Below are positions 12,427-23,953 of a stretch of 64,000 nucleotides of DNA, piece by piece (positions within the stretch are counted from its first letter, which is position 1; each line of letters opens with the position of its first letter). This DNA is from Neocallimastix lanati (nom. inval.). Its lineage: Eukaryota; Neocallimastigomycota; Neocallimastigomycetes; Neocallimastigales; Neocallimastigaceae. The position numbers and the translations under genes are program-made. The stretch covers positions 60,001-124,000 of the forward strand of contig JACVTC010000075.1 in the NCBI GenBank assembly GCA_016946835.1. The letters are read 5' to 3'. The notes beneath the pieces were generated by a model. That model was given only the letters and a program-made list of their open reading frames with translations. It did not search any database and was not told where the DNA came from.

Positions 12427-15400
12427 CTGAATAATTATTAACATTATTAATGAAGTTGTCTTTAGCATTAAATAAATCCATTAATTCTTTATTATTAAAA
12501 TTGGAAAAAAATAAATCATATAAATATATCATTTCTTTATTATGAATATAAAGAAATTTTAAAAAAGGATCATTAATTAAACTATTTTTGCCAGCATATT
12601 CCATAATCAAATCAATAATTTTAGTATTTTTCTTTTCAATAGCCATAAGTAAAGGGAAACATCCAAATCGATTTTCTTTCTCATTGATTTTTAGTATAAT
12701 TTTGTTTTTATTGGCATAATCAATAATTAATTTAACCATTTCAAAATTATTATGAGTGGTTGCCAATAATAACGGTGTAGCTCCATTATTTTTTTCTTTC
12801 TCATTGATTTTTAGTATAATTTTGTTTTTATTGGCATAATCAATAATTAATTTAACCATTTCAAAATTATTATGAGCGGTTGCCAATAATAATGGTGTAG
12901 CTCCACTTTTTTTTTCTTTTCCATTAATATCCAATTGAATATTGTGTTCATTAGCGTAATCTATAATTATATTAGCTATATCAATATTATTGTTGTTAAT
13001 GGCCATTGAAAGAGGATATTCTTCACTTTGTTTTTCATTTCCATTAATATCCAAAATAATACCTTTCTTTTTAGCATAATCAATAATTAATTTAACCATT
13101 TCAATATTATCTTTAGAAGTTGCTAATAATATTGGTGAAACTCCACTATTTTTTTTTTTTCCATTAATATCCAATAGAATATTGTGTTCATCAGAATAAT
13201 CTATAATTAATTTAACTATTTCAATGTTATTATTATATATAGCCCTTAAAAATGGATATTCACCATATCTATTTTCTTTTTCATTGATTTTTAATATAAA
13301 ATTATTTTTATTAGCATAATCAATAATTAATTTAACCATTTCAATATTATTTTTAGAAGTTGCTAATAATATTGGTGAAACTCCACTATTTTTTTCTTTT
13401 CCATTAATATCCAATAGAATATTGTGTTCATCAGCATAATCTATAATTAAATTAACTATTTCAATATTACTATTGTAAAGGGCTATAAAAAAAGGATAAC
13501 GTTCAAGCAGTTTTTCTTTTTCATTAATATCCAATTAAATATTGTGTTCATTAGCATAATCTATAATTAATTTAACTATTTCAATGTTATTATTACCTAT
13601 AGCCCATAAAAATGGATATTCACCATATCTATTTTCTTTTTCATTGATTTTTAATATAAAATTATTTTTATTAGCATAATCAATAATTAATTTCACCATT
13701 TCAATATTATTATAAGAAGTTTCCAATAATAATGGTGAAATACCATTCTCTTCTTTTTCATTAATATTCATTATAATATTATTTTCATTAGCATAATCCA
13801 TAATTTGTTTAATTATTTCATTATTGTTATTATTAACCGCAGATAAAAATGGGTATATTCCATTTTTATCTTTTCCTTTAATATCTAATGAAATATTATT
13901 TTTGGTAGCATAATCAATTATTGATGTAACCATTTTCTTTTCATTACTATTAATGGCACATAATAATGGATTATATTGGTATATATTATCTTTATCAGTG
14001 ATTTCAAGTTTGATTCTATGTTTTTTAGCATAATTCATAATTAAATCAATCATCTCAGTTTTATTATAGTTAATTGCGTATAATAAAGGATATACTCCAT
14101 AATTATTTTTATCATTTATGGTTAAAGGAATTTTATTTTTTTCGGCATATCTAATAATTTCTTCAGTTATTTTAGTATTATTATAATTAAGAGAATTTAA
14201 AAATGGATATTCACCACTAGTATTATCTTTTTTATTAACATCTAATGGAATTTTGTTTTTATTTGCATAATTCAAAATTAATCTTACCATTTTAATGTTA
14301 TCATTTTCAATAGCAATAAGTAAAGGAATTTTCTCATTTATTTCCAGTTTAATTTCACTTTTGACAGCATAATTAATAATTAATTTAACTATGTCAATGT
14401 TATTTCTACCAACAGCACAAAAAAATGGATATTCACCATATTTATCTTTTCCATTAATATCGAATTTAATGTTTTTTTCACAAGCATAATTTATAATATA
14501 TTTAGCAAGTTCGAAATTACTGTATTTAAGAGCCATAAGGAATGGATAAACCCCAGCAAAATCATTAAAGTCTTCTATTCTTTCTTTATCATTAATATTT
14601 TCCATTTCTAAATTTAGATCTTTTTCTTTTAGTTTTTCATTGATTTCTAATGTAATATTATTTTTTTCAGCATATTTTATAATTAAATCAACAAGTTCAA
14701 AATTTTTATTTATAATTGCATGTAATAATGGATAATCATTATATTTATCTTTTCCATTAATATCTAACTTAATATTATTTTTACTAGAATATTCCATAAT
14801 TAATTTAGCCATTTCAATATTATTATTTTTAACGGCCCAAAACAGTGGATAATCATCATTGAAGTTTTTTTCATTAATTTCCAATTTAATATTAGTTTTA
14901 CTAGCATATTCCATAATTAAATTTACTATTTCGATATTATCATTAACAATAGCCGATAAAAAAGGATATGATATATTTTCATTATCTTTTCCATTAATAT
15001 CCATTTTAATGTTGTTTTTATAGGCATATTCAATAATTAATTTAATTATTTCATTGTTTTTATTTATCAATGCCATTCGTAAAAGAGAAACTCCATTACT
15101 ATTTAATTTTTTATTGATTTCTAGTTTAATATTATTTGTATTTGCGTATTTTATAATTAATTTAATTATTTCAATATTGTCATTAATTATAGCTTGAAAT
15201 AGCGGACGATATTCATCAGAGTAATTCACATTATTCATGAATTTAACCCTACCCCTAGTAGCCTTGAAAAGTGGTTTAGTCCAATATTTATATTTATCAT
15301 TAATATTTAAAATAATTCTATTTTTCTCAGCATATTCTATAATTAATTTAAATGCTTCGATAGCATTATTTTGTAGAGTATATTCGAATAATGCATTCAG

Positions 15401-15439
15401 TAAACCAGTTAAAATTAATTTATTTGCCATCTCAATCAA
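12427..15439 (-). CDS. long ankyrin-repeat exon, interrupted by one stop
   Basis: About 1,000 residues of degenerate ankyrin repeats with a period of about 37-40 residues. A typical unit reads Y-P-L-L-x-A, then N-N-N-I-E-M-V-K-L-I-I-D-Y-A, then I-x-L-D-I-N-x-K-x-K. It starts at an ATG at 15439. A G|GTAATG donor at 12426 joins in phase to the exon at 12218. A single in-frame TAA at 13535-13537 splits it; sister repeats have CAA (Gln) at the same place, so this is one point change or a base error. Adjacent 120-bp units at 12661-12900 are almost identical, showing recent expansion. The predicted product is a very large ankyrin scaffold joined to a serine protease. Confidence 0.75.
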
Positions 15440-15625
15440 TTTTATATTATCTTATTTTATAATTATTTATTTATTACAGTAAAAATGAATTTTAATAATT
15501 TTAAATGAAAATAATGATTTATATAATTTTTATGTTTTTATTGATACTGTTAATATTTTTTTTTTTAAATTTGACAAATTATATAAGGGTTATATATAAT
15601 AATTGTCATAAAAAAAAAGGTTTTT

Positions 15626-15678
<53 letters not shown>

Positions 15679-15930
15679 TGGCCTTTTAAATTTTTTATTA
15701 TTATTTATTATTACTATTATTAATAATTACTAATTATATTTTTTATTTACTTAATTTTATTAATAAATTATAATTAAAATATTTTTTACAATTCAAATAC
15801 AAAAATATATATTAAAAATTTATGTTTTTATTTTTAGAATGCTTTTGATCACTTTTATTAATTATATATAATTATTATTATCAATTTTTAATTAAATTAT
15901 TTAATGATTATAATCATTTTTATGGGAATA
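15440..15930. other. intergenic DNA upstream of the ankyrin-protease gene
   Basis: Likely promoter side of the minus-strand gene. It contains a T tract of about 40 at 15629-15670, typical of promoter-region homopolymers in AT-rich genomes. No other gene or motif is supported. Confidence 0.5.
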
Positions 15931-16470
15931 GTGTGTTTCGCAAAATGTGGCTTAAAATATTCATAAAAAATAAATATATAAATAAATAAAATAAATAAAT
16001 AAAAAAATATTAAAATAAAAAAAAATATATTAAAAATGTTTTATTATTACTCTTTTATATTTTATTTATTATTTATTATTTATTATTTATTGTTTATTAT
16101 TTATTATTTATTGTTTATTATTTATTATTTATTTATTTATTATTTATTATTCAATTATTTATTATTTATTATTTATTATTTATTATTTATTATTTATTAT
16201 TTATTATTTATTATTTATTATTAATTATTAAATAATTATATAATATTAAAATATAATATTTATTATTTATTTATTATTTATAAATTATTTATCAAATTTA
16301 TTATTTATTATATTTATTATTTATTATTTATATATTATTTCAAAAATGAAATTTATTATTTATTTAATTATTTATTTAATTATTTATTTATTGGTAAAAA
16401 AAAATTAAATAATGTGGCAATTAATTAAAAATATTTTAAGCCTCATTGCGAAACGCTCAATTGCGAAACG
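15931..16470. mobile_element. MITE-like element with TTTCGCAA inverted termini (copy 2)
   Basis: The left end GTGTGTTTCGCAAAATGTGGCTTAAAATATT and the AAATAAATATATAAATAAATAAAATA region that follows match copy 1 almost base for base. The right end (AATGTGGCAATTAATTAAAAATATTTTAAGCC, then two TTGCGAAACG motifs) matches the right end of copy 1. About 540 bp. The interior is (TTATTTA)n. Confidence 0.65.
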
Positions 16471-16947
16471 ATACACATTCACTATTTTTATTATTTTTAT
16501 TATTTATTATTTATTATTTATAATTTATTATTTATTATTTATAATTTATTATTTATTATTTATTATTTATAATTTATTATTTATTATTTATTATTTATTA
16601 TTTATTATTTATTATTTATTATTTATTATTTATTATTTATTATTTATTATTTATAATTTATTATTTATTATTTATTATTTATTTATTATTTATTTATTAT
16701 TTATTTATTAGATTTATTATATTTATTATTTGATATTATTTATTATTTATTATTTATTATATTACTTTTATATTTATTTATTTAAAAATATATTTTAATA
16801 AAATATTTTAATAATAAGGACTTATTTTTATTTTAAAATGATTTTTATTATTTATTTAATTATTTATTTAATTATTTATTAATTGGTTAAAAAAAATTAT
16901 ATAATGTGGCAATTAATTAAAAATTTTTTAATCCTCATTTCGAAACG
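16471..16947. mobile_element. second heptamer array plus an extra right end of the MITE family
   Basis: Directly after copy 2 comes another (TTATTTA)n array (16490-16770). It ends in a third, more diverged right terminus (AATGTGGCAATTAATTAAAA... TCATTTCGAAACG, 16899-16947). No matching left end is seen, so this looks like a tandem or partly deleted copy sharing the end of copy 2. Confidence 0.5.
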
Positions 16948-17067
16948 TAATTTATAATTAAATATGTATGTTATGTAAATGTACACTAATCAAAAGTTAA
17001 ACATACTAAATTATTATTCATTATTTAAAATATTAAACTTTATTTCTTACAATATATTACAATATAT

Positions 17068-17104
<37 letters not shown>

Positions 17105-18107
17105 ATACATATACAATATTTTCAACTTTTTATTCAATAATTATAAAAAATTTCATTACATTATTATTTTTTCAATACAACTACATTTATTATTCATTTA
17201 AACAATAAAAAAAAAATTTAAATCTGTTAAAAATGCAAAAAAAAAAAAAAAAAAAAAAAAATTGAGACAATAAAAAGAACTAAAAAATTTTTTTCATTAA
17301 AATCAAATACTTTTAACTTGAAGCCATACAGAAAATAAAAAAAATTCAATATAATCAAATAATTTATTTTTAAAGCCATATAAAAAATAAAAAAATTTAA
17401 TACAAATATAAAATTTCAATTTTTTATCCAATAAAAATAAAAATGTATTGTAATAGATAAAAAAAATTTTTTCATCAAATTTTTTTTTCATTATTGTTTT
17501 TAATATCAATTTTTGATTTATTAATGTATTAACAAGATGAATATAATGGTATAATAATATAAATATCATATAATTGTATTTTTTTTTTTTTATTTAAATT
17601 TAGTAATTATATAATTATATTTAGAATGGAATTGTTATTATTTTCCGAAAAATATAAAAGTAATATAATAAACAATTATAAATGATACCTAATCAAGAAG
17701 ATATTATCTATAACTTCATTCAATACATTATCAATTAATTGATTTTTTATACTCTTCAGCTTTTTCATTTAAATCAAATTTATAGTCTTTTTCATACTTA
17801 ATTCTAAAAAGTATATAAACTTGAATTTTATAATAAAAATAAAAATTAAAATAAAAATTAAAATAAAAATTAAAATAAAAATTAAATTAAAAATTTAATT
17901 AAAAATTTAATTAAAAATTAAATTAAAAATTTATTAAAAAATTTAATTAAAAATTTAATTAAAATTTAATTAAAAATTAAATTAAAAATTTATTAAAAAA
18001 TTTAATTAAAAATTTAATTAAAATTTAATTAAAAATTAAATTAAAAATTTATTAAAAAATTTAATTAAAAATTTAATTAAAAATTTAATTAAAAATTTAA
18101 ATTATAA
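16948..18107. other. AT-rich intergenic DNA with poly-A tracts and a minisatellite
   Basis: Contains A tracts at 17069-17101 and 17236-17262. A duplicated stretch near 17300-17400 encodes a hydrophobic minus-strand frame of unclear meaning. A short Lys/Glu-rich minus-strand frame lies at 17730-17815. An AAAATTTAATTA minisatellite covers 17824-18100. No gene can be supported. Confidence 0.5.
17824..18100. repeat. AAAATTTAATTA minisatellite
   Basis: About 280 bp of 10-12-bp A/T units with a higher-order period of about 65 bp (the group ending TTTATTAAAAAATTTAATT recurs three times). It lies immediately upstream of the AAA/PDDEXK relic. Confidence 0.7.
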
Positions 18108-18250
18108 TGATATTATTAAAGAAGGATGTATTGAAGCTTTAGTTACAACGAAAATTTAGAATATGATGGTATTGAATTAAAAGAGAAATTTGATAAAATC
18201 ATTAAATTTGGAATAGCCTTTAAAAAAGAAAATCGTGATGAAATTTACGA
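18108..18250 (+). pseudogene. C-terminal tail of an AAA-ATPase/PDDEXK protein
   Basis: After one frame change near 18150 the plus strand reads C-I-E-A-L, then Y-D-G-I-E-L-K-E-K-F-D-K-I-I-K-F-G-I-A-F-K-K. This is the end of the PDDEXK_9 domain that closes proteins of the AAA-ATPase-like family (PF09820/PF08011). It sits directly before the head of another unit. This is either a tandem protein or the remains of two neighbouring copies. Confidence 0.55.
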
Positions 18251-19925
18251 AAAAAATTATGGAAATAATATTAAAGAAATGCCACATAATGTATATACAG
18301 GGGAAGAATTACAATATGCTTCAAATAAAAAGTTTTATTTTATCGATAAATCAAAAATGATATCAAAATTAATTGAAAATTAAAAATAATGCCTTTTTGA
18401 TCACACGACCAAGACGATTTGGGAAAAGTTTAAATTTAAATATAATTAAAGAATTTTTTGAAAAGCCGATAAATAAAAAAGAAAATGAAAATAAGAAATT
18501 TGTATTTGATGGCTTAGAAGTAAGCAAAGATAGAAAAAATATGAGACATTTTCAAAAATATCCTGTAATTTATTTAAATTTTAAAAGTAACAATAGTAAT
18601 GATGATAATAGTTCCATCATTGACTTTCTAAAAACAGAAATATCTTCAGTATTTATTTATTACAAAACAGAATTGATTTTAACAAATTAAGTAAGATTCA
18701 ACAGGAAGAATGGAATAAAATTAATCAAAAGTCAGATGGTGTAAAATTAAAACAAACCATTAAATTTTTATGTAAGTGTTTAAATGAATTTTATAAAAGA
18801 AGATGTATTATTTTAATTGATGAATACGATAAAATTTTTTCTGAAAAGTTAAAAAGTATAAATAAGTTTGGTACAATTAAATCGTTTTTTTCAGAATCCT
18901 TTTAAGGAAATGAATATTTACGTTTTGGAATAGTCACAAGTTGTTTATATTTAGGATTAAATGAATTAAATTCAGGAGCTAATAATTTCACTAAATGTTC
19001 ACTTTTTAAAGATAATTATTTTAGTGATTGCTATGAATTTACAGAAGACAAATTAAATAAAATATTATACAATTTTAATATTTCTGATAGCAAAGAAAAA
19101 AGTGACGATACAGAAGATGGAATTAAAGTTTAAATTTAAAAAAAAATATGGTGGATGTTCTTGCTTTTCTGATATAGGTATTATTAAAAATATTTATAAT
19201 CCATTTTCTATAATGAAATTCGTTCAGAAAAATAAGAATAAAAGTCGATAATTTTGAATTATCTAATTATTGGGTTTATTCAGAGAAATATGAAGAATTA
19301 AAGAATCTTCTTAAAAATAGTAACCTAACCTTAATTTTGATGTGAAATTTTTAAGTTTGTTATGTGGTAAAATTGTTGAACTATCATTTGATAAATATTC
19401 CCAAATTGAATATAATTATTTAAGAATAGATATTTCATATAAAGACATCTGGAGAGTTTTACTTTTTTCTGGTTATTTAACAGTAGCAGACGAAGAAGAA
19501 TATAAAGAAAATATCAAAAATATGAATGATGCAATGATAAAAATTACATCGAATGAACCTGAATTAATGGAAATGAATTCCAATGAAATTCAAAAATATA
19601 AAATATAATTTACTTGAAAAAAAAAAGGAATCGAAAAATATAATATATTTTAAAATTCCAAATCAAGAAGTTTTAGAATATTTACATCATTTAATTGATG
19701 AATTAAATAACGAAAAAAATTTATATATCTAAGAAAAAGGCTCCTTTTCAGTAAATGATATTCTAAATGAATTTAAATCATGTAAAATAGCTATAAAACA
19801 AATTGATGGAAAAAAATATGATGAAGAATTTTTAAGTCTAATGGTTTTGAAAGTATTATAAAGTATGGTATGGCTTTTTATAAAAGAAATTGCCAGGTTG
19901 AAATGAAAGTAAATGATGAAGATAT
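18251..19925 (+). pseudogene. decayed AAA-ATPase with PDDEXK_9 nuclease domain
   Basis: This family (PF09820 N-terminal AAA plus PF08011 nuclease-like C-terminus) is abundant in anaerobic bacteria and in anaerobic fungi. Visible in order: Y-F-I-D-K-S-K-M-I head (about 18330); Walker A-type L-I-T-R-P-R-R-F-G-K-S (18395-18430); Walker B C-I-I-L-I-D-E-Y-D-K (18800-18830); F-G-I-V-T-S sensor (18925); Y-G-G-C with N-P-F-S-I-M (19150-19215); the W-R-V-L-L-F-S-G-Y-L-T region (19450); and the PDDEXK-tail Y-G-M-A-F-Y-K-R (19865-19890). At least five stops or frameshifts break it, so it is not functional. Its cellular role in fungi is unknown; bacterial origin is likely from family knowledge. Confidence 0.75.
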
Positions 19926-19969
19926 TAAAGAATATGTCCATGGGGAAAGTGATAATAGAGCTCAAGGTA

Positions 19970-20060
19970 AAACTAATAATAAAACTAATAATAAAACTAA
20001 TAATAAAACTTATAATAAAACTTATAATAAAACTAATAATAAAAATAAAAAATATAATAT
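19970..20060 (+). repeat. AATAAAACT minisatellite at the AAA gene tail
   Basis: Nine-base units encoding K-T-N/Y-N repeats in frame with the AAA/PDDEXK tail, followed by an A tract at 20060-20087. It may be a low-complexity C-terminal extension of that protein. Confidence 0.6.
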
Positions 20061-20133
20061 AAAAAAAAAAAAAAAAAAAAAAAAAAAGAGAGAAAAATTA
20101 AGAATATATAATTTATATAATTTTTTGAAATAA

Positions 20134-20178
20134 ATAAATAAATAATAAATAATAATAAATAATAATTATTAATTAATA

Positions 20179-20211
<33 letters not shown>

Positions 20212-20840
20212 TATAATAATAATAATTATAATAATAATAAATATAATAATAATAAATATAATAATAATAAATAATAAATAAAATTAAGACAAAAATTTTA
20301 TAAATTAGTTTTCTTTAGTAATTATTATTATTAATTTAATTAATAAATGTTAAAATTCACATTTTATATTATATTTTGTTAAATAGTAAATTTATATATT
20401 ATTAGCCAATAATATTTAGTTATAAAAATAGTATAAATATTAATAGAATGTAATATTAAAAAAAAAAAACTTCAATAAAAAATGTCATTTTTATTTTAAA
20501 GTGTTTTCAAAGATTAAGAGTTTCAGTGACTCTAAAGAATATAAAAAAAAATTTTATCTAATACCTATCTATTAAAACATCTTCTTTGAAATAAAAAAAA
20601 ATATATATATATATATAAAATAAAATAAAATAAAAAAATCAACCACTTAATAAAAAATAAAATAAAATCAACTCTATAATAAAAAGTAGATTACCATGCT
20701 GAATCACTGTCAGTGGTAAAGAAGATTACCATTATGAAAATTACGCCACAAAAAATGAAATAATAAATCAAGCCACATCATCAATATTAAACAATAAAAT
20801 CACATTAATAAATCGGATGACAGTACGTAAACATCAACCA
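20134..20840. other. AT-rich intergenic DNA with (TAA)n
   Basis: A TAA/ATA microsatellite covers 20133-20285. The remainder is AT-rich without a supported frame. A GATTAAGAGT-type motif near 20510 resembles one at 21865 in the copia 5' LTR, but is too short to interpret. Confidence 0.5.
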
Positions 20841-20842
20841 GT

Positions 20843-21253
20843 AATATCTCTAAAAATATAAATGGAATTTTTTGTTTAGTATTTTTTGATTATAATTTAT
20901 TTACCAACAATATTGATTCATCCTCTATCACATATAAACAATGTATCCAACCAGAAATTAACCAATTTCTTGATATGATAGATAAGACTTCTTACATTTA
21001 TTTATTAAGTTCGCTCAGATATGCTCATTCAGAATGTGATAATATTATGTATATCAATATTACAGATTCTTATGTCATTAATCATTATGAATGTGCTATT
21101 AATAGTACACGAGTTAAAGAAATATTTGTAAAATATGGATTTAAACTTTTAAATGAATATAATGTTGATCTTTTTCCGTTTCTTGATAAGTCACAAATTT
21201 CATATACTTCAAAGTTATTGAATTTTCAAATATTAAGGAATAATAAATTTTAA
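20843..21253 (+). pseudogene. C-terminal fragment of viral-type mRNA capping enzyme (cap methyltransferase)
   Basis: The plus strand reads about 135 residues that match, residue by residue, the C-terminal methyltransferase part of the 31.2-32.6 kb gene. Both share N-I-S-x-N-I-N-G-I-F, L-x-x-L-R-Y-x-H-x-E-C-D-N-I and a closing aromatic-rich S-Q-x-x-Y-T-S block. The two are clearly paralogous but well diverged. The open frame extends upstream of the first ATG (20975) and stops at a TAA. No catalytic methyltransferase motif I is present, so it is an isolated tail. It lies just left of the copia element. Confidence 0.7.
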
Positions 21254-21628
21254 ATTTTATTTAATTATATTTTTTTAATTTTTTAAAAAACTAATAATTT
21301 TAATATATACACATTAATAAAATATTTTCTTTTAATTTACCTTTTTTATTTTAAAATTAATAAATTTAATAAAATTATTAAATTAAAAAAATAAAAAAAA
21401 AAAAAAAAAAAAAAAAATAAAATATAATAAAAAATTTATATATTTTTATATTATATTATAAAATATTAAAATTTATATAATTATCATCATGATTAATACC
21501 AAATTTTTTTTTTAGTTTTTATTATATTTTATATATATAAATATATACTATATAAATAGTATAATATTAATTAATCATATAATTAAAAAAATTAATTATA
21601 TAAATATATAATTTTGATTTTTATATTT
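21254..21628. other. AT-rich spacer
   Basis: A tract at 21383-21417 and TA repeats. Nothing else is seen between the capping fragment and the copia LTR. Confidence 0.6.
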
Positions 21629-21864
21629 TGTTGGAAATAAAAACAACATTCATTTTTATTATTAATTTAAATATATCCAATTATTTGTTATGTATAAATT
21701 AATGTATTGTTTCATGAATGATATAAATTATTCTATGATTCTTAAAAATAAAATTTCTTTTCTTAATCTTTTTTCATTGATAATTATAAAAAAAATAAAT
21801 AAAACTAATAAAAGATTACCTGAATTAAAACTTTTATATTTGGTGTTTAAAATTGTTCTTAAAA
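21629..21864 (+). repeat. 5' LTR of Ty1/copia element (matching part)
   Basis: Begins TGTTGGAAATAAAAACAACA and matches 26419-26654 over 236 bp with about three mismatches, implying fairly recent insertion. Beyond 21864 the two LTRs diverge abruptly, so the true 3' boundary of this LTR is unclear; it may extend to the AAACGA near 21995. Confidence 0.8.
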
Positions 21865-23032
21865 GATTAAGAGTCTCAACTCAGCTTTGATATATTGCTC
21901 AACTGGATAAGTTGAAATATTTAATAATATATATATATATTTATAACTATAAATTTCATATATCTAACTTTTTTTTTAAATTTACAGGAAACGATTTTTT
22001 TTTTGAACCAGAACCATCAATTACAAAATTTTGAGGACATAATAATAAATAAATTAATATATATAGATAGTAACATATATAATAATGAAATAAAAATTAG
22101 ATTATTTCAGATAAACACTCCTTAAAATAATTAATTAAGATGAAAATAATTAATAGTCATCTAATTAAGTTACAAATTTAAGACATAGAGTCAACTAATA
22201 AACACTAATTTGAAAATATAAATTGAATGATAGTCAAATAGTGGTTGTTAAGTTGAAAATAATAATGACAAATAAAAAATGAATAAATTTAAATTAAGAT
22301 TATTTCATCTAATATAAAAAGGAAGGAAATTATAGTCAACTAAATTAAAGTTGAAAATAATACTTTTATGTTAAACAAAAATAATAAAAATAATAATAAT
22401 AAAAGGGGTGTATTATAAATACAAATATTTCATATAAATATAATAATTCACAATTTAAAACAAACCAATGAAATAACAATTAATATATAAAGTATAACAT
22501 ATTTAAAAATTTTAAATGAAATAATCTAAAAAACAAGAATAACAATAACAACAAACAAAATTAAAAATAAATATATAATTTAAATTTAATATATTATTAA
22601 TATCCAACATCTCATTTGATAAATATATACTATTTATAGAAACCAATCGAAGTTATGATCAATTAATTTCAATATAAATAATCAATAAATGACAAACAAA
22701 CTTTCAATCTAAAGTAGAATAATTAATAATATAAACGAATTCATTTAAAAATATCAAAATAAGTCATTAACCAAACATTTGATTGAATAAAATAAATTAT
22801 TCTTTTACAAATAGAAATTTAGCTCAATCTCTAATCAATGTAATATATTTAATATATAAGGTCTCACCTATAAACAAACAGGTCTCCTTATAAATTTTTC
22901 AAATAATAATAACAACTATAATATATATATATATATATAAATAGTGAAAAGCAAATTCAAATAGTAAATTGCAAACTATTAACAATTTCAATAAATACAA
23001 TATAAAATATTAACAAATATTATCCGTTAAAG
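21865..23032 (+). other. copia leader region / LTR remainder
   Basis: About 1.2 kb between the matching LTR segment and gag, far longer than a usual copia leader. No coding frame. A primer-binding site cannot be picked confidently; a GAACCAGAACCATCAATTAC stretch at about 22006 is only a candidate. The sequence may include a rearranged LTR end or another small insertion. Confidence 0.4.
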
Positions 23033-23953
23033 ATGATATCTAGAAGAGGAAGACCACAATTAATCAATGTCGAAGACTCAAATATCCCACGCAAGATTAA
23101 CTTCAATTATTCAGAAAATTTTAATAGAATAATTGAATTAAACACTGAAAATTATGTAGGATGGCGTAATAATATGTTATTTCTTCTAACTATAAATGAT
23201 TTAGTAAGTTATGCAACTCAAGAAAAAGTAAAGAAACTGCGTAAAAGAGACATAAAAGAAAACCTTTCCAATTATATTGTAGATCAATTTGATGACTCGC
23301 TAGTCTATGACAAGAGAACTAACGAAAACGATATAAACAATGACATTACGGCCAAATGGATGATTTTAAACAGCCTTGGAGAGAAGACTCAAGAAATTGT
23401 ACAAGGGTATGGTAAAACAGCCCATCAAGTATGGAAAATTCTTAAAGCCTCTTTTACTAAAAGTGAGAAAATAAGAAAAATGGAACTAAAAAATAAATTA
23501 GAAGAAATCAAATTTGACGAAGATAAAGATATAAATATTTTTATAGCCGAACTTCAGAATACAATTGATGAACTTGAGAAGATAGATACCGACCTCACCA
23601 GTAGTACAAAAGTTGGTATTTTAAACAGAGCACTTCCCGAAAACCTTCACTGGATAAACGTTTTCCAAAATAAAGACGATTGGCTTAAGTGTTCTTCTTA
23701 TGTAAGAGACACAATTCCAGAAATATTATCATCAAACCAAATGGAATCTTTTAACATGAAAATAAATGAAACCAAAAATATTTTTTATTCACAAAACAAA
23801 AATCCAAAAGACCCATATAATAAAAGAAACGCAGAAACATTAAATACAAATGATGAAAAGAAAAATAGAAAAAGAAGAAATGGTAGATGCAATTATTGTA
23901 AGAAAATGGTCACTATTTTTTTGAATGTAAAAAAAGAAAACAAAACAAATTAA
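23033..23953 (+). CDS. Ty1/copia Gag
   Basis: 306-residue Gag-type protein. It has the copia Gag core (N-Y-V-G-W-R-N-N-M near residue 42, A-K-W-M-I-L-N-S-L, then the A-H-Q-V-W-K-I-L helix region and an R-K-M-E-L-K-N-K-L segment). It ends with a Lys/Arg-rich tail and a zinc-knuckle start, C-N-Y-C-K-K. The knuckle is broken: the usual Gly-His-x4-Cys part is replaced by M-V-T-I-F after a frame change, so nucleocapsid function is probably lost. Gag packages the element RNA. ATG at 23033 is preceded by AAAG. Confidence 0.85.
   Translation: MISRRGRPQLINVEDSNIPRKINFNYSENFNRIIELNTENYVGWRNNMLFLLTINDLVSYATQEKVKKLRKRDIKENLSNYIVDQFDDSLVYDKRTNENDINNDITAKWMILNSLGEKTQEIVQGYGKTAHQVWKILKASFTKSEKIRKMELKNKLEEIKFDEDKDINIFIAELQNTIDELEKIDTDLTSSTKVGILNRALPENLHWINVFQNKDDWLKCSSYVRDTIPEILSSNQMESFNMKINETKNIFYSQNKNPKDPYNKRNAETLNTNDEKKNRKRRNGRCNYCKKMVTIFLNVKKENKTN

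Noticed and set aside
17303-17569. 88-codon hydrophobic minus-strand frame
   Set aside because: It arises from duplicated A/T-rich DNA with Phe/Ile/Leu/Lys codons only; no signal-peptide logic or homologue pattern.
21860-21915. tRNA-like GCTCAACTGGATAAG segment after the copia 5' LTR
   Set aside because: It resembles a D-arm only; no acceptor stem, anticodon arm or T-arm could be folded from the flanks.
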